From Candidatus Helarchaeota archaeon (GTDB lineage Archaea > Asgardarchaeota > Lokiarchaeia > Helarchaeales > HEL-GB-A), in assembly GCA_013375405.1 (NCBI GenBank), contig JABXJU010000169.1, positions 1 through 9,923 on the forward strand: a stretch of 9,923 nt of DNA, given 5' to 3'. Below, piece by piece: positions 6,601-9,923 of the stretch (positions are counted from its first letter, which is position 1; each line of letters starts with the position of its first letter). Below the pieces are notes generated by a model. It saw nothing but the letters and a program-made list of their open reading frames with translations. It was not told where the DNA came from and did not search any database. Made by a program: the position numbers and the translations under genes.

Positions 6601-6930
6601 TTAGATGATTCCAAGTTCTCTCAATTTCATTCCATCACTTAAATCGCCAATAAATTTCAGTTTGCCCGTTAAGTACAATTTCTCACCAGTTGTTTTACCA
6701 TTTAACAGCTTCAAAAAGTCCCTATCCTTTATTTCAACTGTGATATCCGGTGCATCAGGGCTTGTTCCCTCTTTTATGTCTAAATTTTTATCCTTAACTA
6801 TAATATACCAATTTCCACCCGTTGTTCCACTAATATTCATTTGCGTGACAAGATTAATATTAGTAGCTTTCTCAGATTCAAATTTATTTGGTAATACATC
6901 TTTAAAAAATTCCTTTAATGAATCTACCAT
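6601..6930 (-). CDS. SCP2 sterol-carrier domain protein
   Basis: The single-domain protein of 109 residues has the usual length of a freestanding SCP2 domain. The pattern fits: an N-terminal helix, beta-strands at NLVTQMNISG (26-35) and GNWYIIVKDKNLDI (39-52), PDAPDITVEIKDRDFLKLLNGK (58-79) and the family end motif LYLTGKLKFIGDLSDGMKL (85-103). SCP2 domains bind fatty acids, acyl-CoAs or sterols in a hydrophobic tunnel and deliver them to enzymes. No signal peptide is present, so it is cytoplasmic. It is the first gene of the six-gene operon, with a GAGGTGG ribosome site 7 bases upstream, and its stop lies 2 bases before the GTG alternative start of the SDR. The position suggests it presents the hydrophobic substrate to the SDR and flavin oxidoreductase. 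Archaeal SCP2 proteins are not functionally well characterised. Confidence 0.9.
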   Translation of the reverse strand: MVDSLKEFFKDVLPNKFESEKATNINLVTQMNISGTTGGNWYIIVKDKNLDIKEGTSPDAPDITVEIKDRDFLKLLNGKTTGEKLYLTGKLKFIGDLSDGMKLRELGII

Positions 6931-6937
6931 CCTAAAT

Positions 6938-6944
6938 CCACCTC
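6938..6944 (-). promoter_or_regulatory. Strong Shine-Dalgarno site at the head of the six-gene operon
   Basis: Minus-strand GAGGTGG, 7 bases before ATG 6930, matches the complement of the 16S rRNA 3' end over six or more bases. The strength fits the first cistron of an operon and implies an untranslated leader, in contrast to hisF. Confidence 0.6.
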
Positions 6945-7038
6945 ATTTCAATAAATTTGTTTAAAATGTCAAACCAATTTGATTAAAACAACTAAGAAGT
7001 GATTTACCTTTATCTTTTTTGGTCTCATTAAAGAAATG

Positions 7039-7045
7039 AAAAAAA
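7039..7045 (-). terminator. Possible oligo-T terminator between the acyltransferase and the SCP2 operon
   Basis: On the minus strand seven consecutive T, flanked by further T-rich sequence (about 7031-7052), begin 31 bases after the acyltransferase stop. Archaeal termination often needs only such a tract. It would separate the fucosidase-acyltransferase unit from the SCP2 operon. The remaining ~90 bases to the SCP2 start contain several AT-rich TATA-like stretches, none clearly better than the others. Confidence 0.35.
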
Positions 7046-7075
7046 TTAAAATCTTCTATAAATGATTAATTTTTT

Positions 7076-7849
7076 TTAAATTCTTGGTTTTTTCATTTCC
7101 ATATCTACTTTGGCTAATTTAACTTTCATATATTTCATTCTTAGTTTCGCTACTTTTGGGCGAATTATACGATTCGCAATCCACCATTCCTCTTTTTTAG
7201 ATAATTTCATATTATAATAATCATCGAGTTCAAACGGTTCTCCGAATTCTATTTTGAGTTTAAATGGAAGTGTAAAGGGAGGAAAAAGGATGGGATCTGG
7301 CGGACCATGCTCTTGTTTGTACTCCTTTAAAATGGGACTTATCTTGTGAAATCCAGCTGTAGTGACTGGAACGATAGGAACTTCATATTTTAACGCAATC
7401 CTTACAACCCCTGGGAAAAATTTATGAATGACGTGGCGATGTTGAAATAATCCAGAATGCCCTTCTGGAAACATACACACTAATCCAGGATATTGACTGC
7501 CTTTTTTATGTAAATAGGGATTTATGTATTGCCACCTAATTCCTCCGCCTAACCAGAGCGGTATGCCTCCAGCAATCCAATATCGCCCCCACATAGAATT
7601 GATATAATGGTATTTATCCATGATTAAGACATGGATCTCTCTCGTTGGATGGCAAAGATTAATGGCGACTATATCAAGATCGAATCCCCCACCATGATTA
7701 AGAGCGATAACAGCGGCTCCTTGGGGGATATTTTCCAAACCAATTACTTCTAACCTATGGTAGAATTTGAAATAGGTCCGAAAAAAGAATTTTCTAATTT
7801 TGCGAAATGTTTCATATCTCATGTGATCCCAAAAAATAGATGGTTGCAC
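7076..7849 (-). CDS. PlsC-type lysophospholipid/glycerol-phosphate acyltransferase family protein
   Basis: LPLAT-family signatures are clear: NHGGGFD at 51-57 (NHx4D, catalytic His52 and Asp57), a GGIPLW/GGGIRW region near 94-106, FPEGHSG at 127-133 (the FPEG motif that binds the acceptor phosphate), PGVVRIAL at 146-153 and VPIVPV at 157-162. The family moves an acyl group from acyl-CoA or acyl-ACP to a glycerophospholipid or similar acceptor at the membrane. There is no obvious full transmembrane helix. Basic/aromatic residues 12-30 (RKIRKFFFRTYFK) could seat it on the membrane, and the C-terminus is strongly basic. Length (257) is normal. The start is GTG 7849, 4 bases after the fucosidase stop. 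ATG 7822 is an alternative that loses only nine residues before the basic segment. If the host is archaeal, with ether lipids, the acceptor is unclear and might be a glycolipid or another polyol. Confidence 0.87.
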   Translation of the reverse strand: MQPSIFWDHMRYETFRKIRKFFFRTYFKFYHRLEVIGLENIPQGAAVIALNHGGGFDLDIVAINLCHPTREIHVLIMDKYHYINSMWGRYWIAGGIPLWLGGGIRWQYINPYLHKKGSQYPGLVCMFPEGHSGLFQHRHVIHKFFPGVVRIALKYEVPIVPVTTAGFHKISPILKEYKQEHGPPDPILFPPFTLPFKLKIEFGEPFELDDYYNMKLSKKEEWWIANRIIRPKVAKLRMKYMKVKLAKVDMEMKKPRI

Positions 7850-7853
7850 GTAG

Positions 7854-9311
7854 TTATTCTGCAGGCTTAGGATTAAGTTTCAACGTATAAGCTGGAGCGT
7901 CCCGTAACTCATCCGTAATCGAGATTGATAGATTTTCCCCATCGTTTTGCCATTTCAAGCCTTGGGAATACCCTAATAAATCGATCTCGGTATTGGCTTC
8001 TACGTTCAGTGATTCAATTACAACTGGACTTTCGGTTGGCTTGCCCAATAAAAACGCATATAACACTTCATTTTTTTGAGTATATCGCACTTCAAGACCA
8101 TCCAATGTTTTGCTTTCAGCACGAATCCATGGGCGAGTACCATAAATTCCTTCGCCATTGATTTCAAGCCACTTACCAAAGTTCAATATTAGATTTTTTT
8201 GGATTTCAGGAATGGTCCCATCCGCCGTTGGTCCTACATTCAAAAGCAGATTGCCATTTTTACTCACGATATCTACAAACATGTGGACTAACTCTTCAAG
8301 CGTTAAGTAATTACTTTCAGGTTCCATTTTATTATACCCAAATGAATTGCCGATGCCCCGAGTACATTCCCATTTAAATTTCTTAATTTTCCTAAAATGT
8401 GCGTATTCTGGTGTCCGAAAATCATAATGCGATGGTTTTAGTCCAGTTCCTCCACCTTTAGTTATTACTCGTTTCGCTATCCAGCCCACTATCTTCTTAA
8501 CGGGCCAAAGTTTGAGAGCATTTCTGACTAATTTACCCAACTTTGTCCATCGGTCATTAACTACTCCATCGGGTGTTTTGTTGTAAAAATACGCCATCAA
8601 TTCCATATCCTTCCCGGCTGGTGGATACCCAATGTCGTTCCAAAGGATGATTGGACTATAGCTATCGATAAGCTCATACCAGTGTTTATCCACATATTCA
8701 GCATATTCCGGATCTAAGGAGCCATTAGTAACAAAAGAGACCATGTCCTTGATAGGATTTTCGTTGAATGTCCAATCGAGCGCACCGGAATAATAAAAGC
8801 CCATTTTCATACCTTTACTTGTAACGGCTGATGTAAGTTCTCCTACGATATCTCGCGATGCGAAGTAGTTTTCCTTATGAGGATTTGCGTATTTACTTGG
8901 CCAGAGTAAAAATCCATCATGATGCTTTGTAACTAGTACCACATATCGCGCCCCAGCCCTTTTAAACAGTTCTGCCCAACCGTGCGGGTCCCATTTTTTT
9001 ATTGCTTCATTAAAAATCGGCACAATATCATCGTAAGAGAACTTTTCACCATAAGTTATTTTGTGGTATTCTTGGGTAGGACTACCTTCGATTCTAAGCG
9101 TATTTAGGTACCATTCGGCATAAGGATTGTTTTTAAAGTGCCCTTTAAAACCTTCCTTCTTGATCAATTCCTTTATATCCCCCTTATCCGCCACAGCAAA
9201 GGCAGGTACCGAGGAAAGACTCCAGTGAATAAAAATTCCGAATTTCGCCGCGTGGAACCACGTAGGTACTTCGTGCTTGCGTAATGATTTGTAATTAGGT
9301 GTGAAGCTCAT
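7854..9311 (-). CDS. Alpha-L-fucosidase, glycoside hydrolase family 29, cytoplasmic
   Basis: A GH29 retaining fucosidase of 485 residues. N-terminal WFHAAKFGIFIHWS (18-31) and VTKHHDGFLLWPS (127-139) are the family's substrate-pocket segments. ILWNDIGYP (222-230) contains the likely nucleophile Asp226. KWECTRGIGNSFGYN (313-327) contains Glu315, at the position proposed as acid/base in the Thermotoga enzyme. NLLLNVGPTADGTI follows, and residues ~400-485 form a C-terminal beta-sandwich. There is no signal peptide, so it should act on imported fucosides inside the cell. Residues ~256-292, between VNDRW and DFRTPEY, form an insertion that is long for the family, with a basic amphipathic stretch (KLVRNALKLWPVKKIVGWIA). 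ATG 9311 has only a weak GA-rich upstream site. It is directly followed by the acyltransferase and is divergent from an MFS transporter that may supply its substrate. Confidence 0.93.
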   Translation of the reverse strand: MSFTPNYKSLRKHEVPTWFHAAKFGIFIHWSLSSVPAFAVADKGDIKELIKKEGFKGHFKNNPYAEWYLNTLRIEGSPTQEYHKITYGEKFSYDDIVPIFNEAIKKWDPHGWAELFKRAGARYVVLVTKHHDGFLLWPSKYANPHKENYFASRDIVGELTSAVTSKGMKMGFYYSGALDWTFNENPIKDMVSFVTNGSLDPEYAEYVDKHWYELIDSYSPIILWNDIGYPPAGKDMELMAYFYNKTPDGVVNDRWTKLGKLVRNALKLWPVKKIVGWIAKRVITKGGGTGLKPSHYDFRTPEYAHFRKIKKFKWECTRGIGNSFGYNKMEPESNYLTLEELVHMFVDIVSKNGNLLLNVGPTADGTIPEIQKNLILNFGKWLEINGEGIYGTRPWIRAESKTLDGLEVRYTQKNEVLYAFLLGKPTESPVVIESLNVEANTEIDLLGYSQGLKWQNDGENLSISITDELRDAPAYTLKLNPKPAE

Positions 9312-9393
9312 TTCATGCGCATCTTCTTCATATTAGGTGTTTATTTGAATAATTCATTTTGTACTTAAAACATTAACTTTATTACTCCGATTC

Positions 9394-9420
9394 CAAAATT
9401 ATAATGATATCATAATTTTG
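9394..9420. promoter_or_regulatory. 27-base near-palindrome in the divergent fucosidase/MFS intergenic region (candidate operator)
   Basis: Perfect 9-base arms CAAAATTAT (9394-9402) and ATAATTTTG (9412-9420) flank a 9-base centre. The core ATGATATCAT (9404-9413) is itself a perfect palindrome. It sits in the 120-base gap between divergent genes, and its last base touches the GAGG ribosome site of the MFS gene. A dimeric regulator could control both directions from here, or the RNA hairpin could partly mask the MFS ribosome site. AT-richness raises the chance of a random palindrome, but 9 perfect arm pairs plus a palindromic core is above background. Confidence 0.4.
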
Positions 9421-9423
9421 AGG
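9420..9423 (+). promoter_or_regulatory. Shine-Dalgarno site deciding the TTG start of the MFS gene
   Basis: GAGG lies 8 bases before TTG 9432. An in-frame TGA at 9405 and the absence of any in-frame ATG or GTG between it and TTG 9432 make this TTG the only reasonable start for a complete first helix. Confidence 0.55.
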
Positions 9424-9431
9424 CAATTAAA

Positions 9432-9923
9432 TTGGATGACGAATATGAACGCAAAAGAAGATTATCTTTCTTATATCTGTTTTTAATTTACGCTGCTCTA
9501 TTCATCTGTAGGGGGATTTTACCTGCCAACCTTGATCTAATAAGGATCTCACTTGATACTACTCGACCTGCAATCGCGTGGTTAATGGCAATTGATCTAC
9601 TGGTTTTAATAATAAGCATTCTATTCTTTGGATATTTTGGAGAAAAATTATCCGAAAAATACTCCATTAAAAAAATTTTTATAATAACTCAACTGAGCTG
9701 GGTGGCTTGCTTCGGTTTGTTTGTCTTTGCCCAGAACTTTCTCCAATTTTCAATCCTACATGTTCTTAGTGCAGTCTTTAGGGGAGCTTATCTTCCGATA
9801 GCCTTTGCAATGGTTGGGGATTTTTACCCCCCCAAGGAGAGAGGGTCGAAATTTGGGATGATCAATGTAGGTTTAATAATAGGCGCAGGAGGTGGCTTGC
9901 TTTTTGGAGCTTTATTGGGTAAT
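9432..9923 (+). CDS. Major facilitator superfamily transporter, N-terminal 164 residues (truncated by window edge)
   Basis: The frame opens at TTG 9432 and runs through the window end without a stop. After a charged N-terminus (DDEYERKRR) there are hydrophobic segments at ~11-30, ~50-68, ~82-100, ~104-127 and ~143-162, consistent with helices TM1-TM5. Between TM2 and TM3 the loop GYFGEKLSEKYSIKKI (67-82) matches MFS motif A, although its usual Asp is Glu71. TM4-TM5 contain FRGAYLPIAFAMVGDFYPPKERG (116-138), the R-G...D...ERG pattern common in MFS antiporters and organic-solute transporters (Spinster-like flavour by eye). The substrate is not readable from this part. Divergence from a cytoplasmic fucosidase makes a sugar or fucoside cargo a reasonable guess, no more. 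Confidence 0.82.
   Translation, partial: MDDEYERKRRLSFLYLFLIYAALFICRGILPANLDLIRISLDTTRPAIAWLMAIDLLVLIISILFFGYFGEKLSEKYSIKKIFIITQLSWVACFGLFVFAQNFLQFSILHVLSAVFRGAYLPIAFAMVGDFYPPKERGSKFGMINVGLIIGAGGGLLFGALLGN

Noticed and set aside
6605..6964. 119-residue plus-strand frame
   Set aside because: Antisense to the SCP2 gene, which has clear family motifs and a strong ribosome site on the other strand.
7031..7080. A/T-rich tract as a simple repeat or origin element
   Set aside because: There is no regular unit or repeated motif. It is better read as a T-rich terminator/promoter region on the minus strand.

Overview
The window is AT-rich DNA, most likely from an archaeon and plausibly an Asgard lineage (Lokiarchaeia-like). 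This is inferred from four things: a HisF with the long archaeal-type insertion, a BRE/TATA-like element placed for a leaderless transcript, oligo-T tracts instead of classic hairpin terminators, and frequent TTG/GTG starts alongside GGAGG-type Shine-Dalgarno sites. A bacterial origin is not excluded. No rRNA, tRNA, CRISPR array or insertion sequence was seen.

Layout from left to right. At 1-160 (minus) is the start of a truncated small membrane protein. It is divergent from a lone hisF on the plus strand (276-1097). After a short convergent gap, six minus-strand genes run from 6930 down to 1249: SCP2-like lipid carrier, short-chain dehydrogenase, FadH/old-yellow-enzyme-type flavin/Fe-S oxidoreductase, a half-length Tm-1-like (UPF0261) protein, a full-length Tm-1-like protein, and a PEP-hydrolase/TIM-barrel (PF09370-type) protein. 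Gaps are 4-35 bases, so this looks like one operon. Upstream of it, across about 145 bases holding a T-rich tract, is a second minus-strand pair: GH29 alpha-L-fucosidase followed 4 bases later by a PlsC-type acyltransferase. At the right edge a truncated MFS transporter starts on the plus strand, divergent from the fucosidase, with a 27-base near-palindrome between them.

How the genes may work together (inference). The SCP2 protein, dehydrogenase and flavin oxidoreductase form a coherent set for binding a hydrophobic or acyl/sterol-like substrate and carrying out hydroxyl/keto and C=C redox steps. The three distal genes make up the poorly understood Tm-1-like/TIM-barrel cassette, here in an unusual form: a standalone N-terminal half next to a full-length paralogue, with several family signature loops changed in all three proteins. 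This operon is the most interesting part of the window. The fucosidase and MFS genes suggest intracellular handling of a fucosylated compound. The acyltransferase is notable if the host has archaeal ether lipids.
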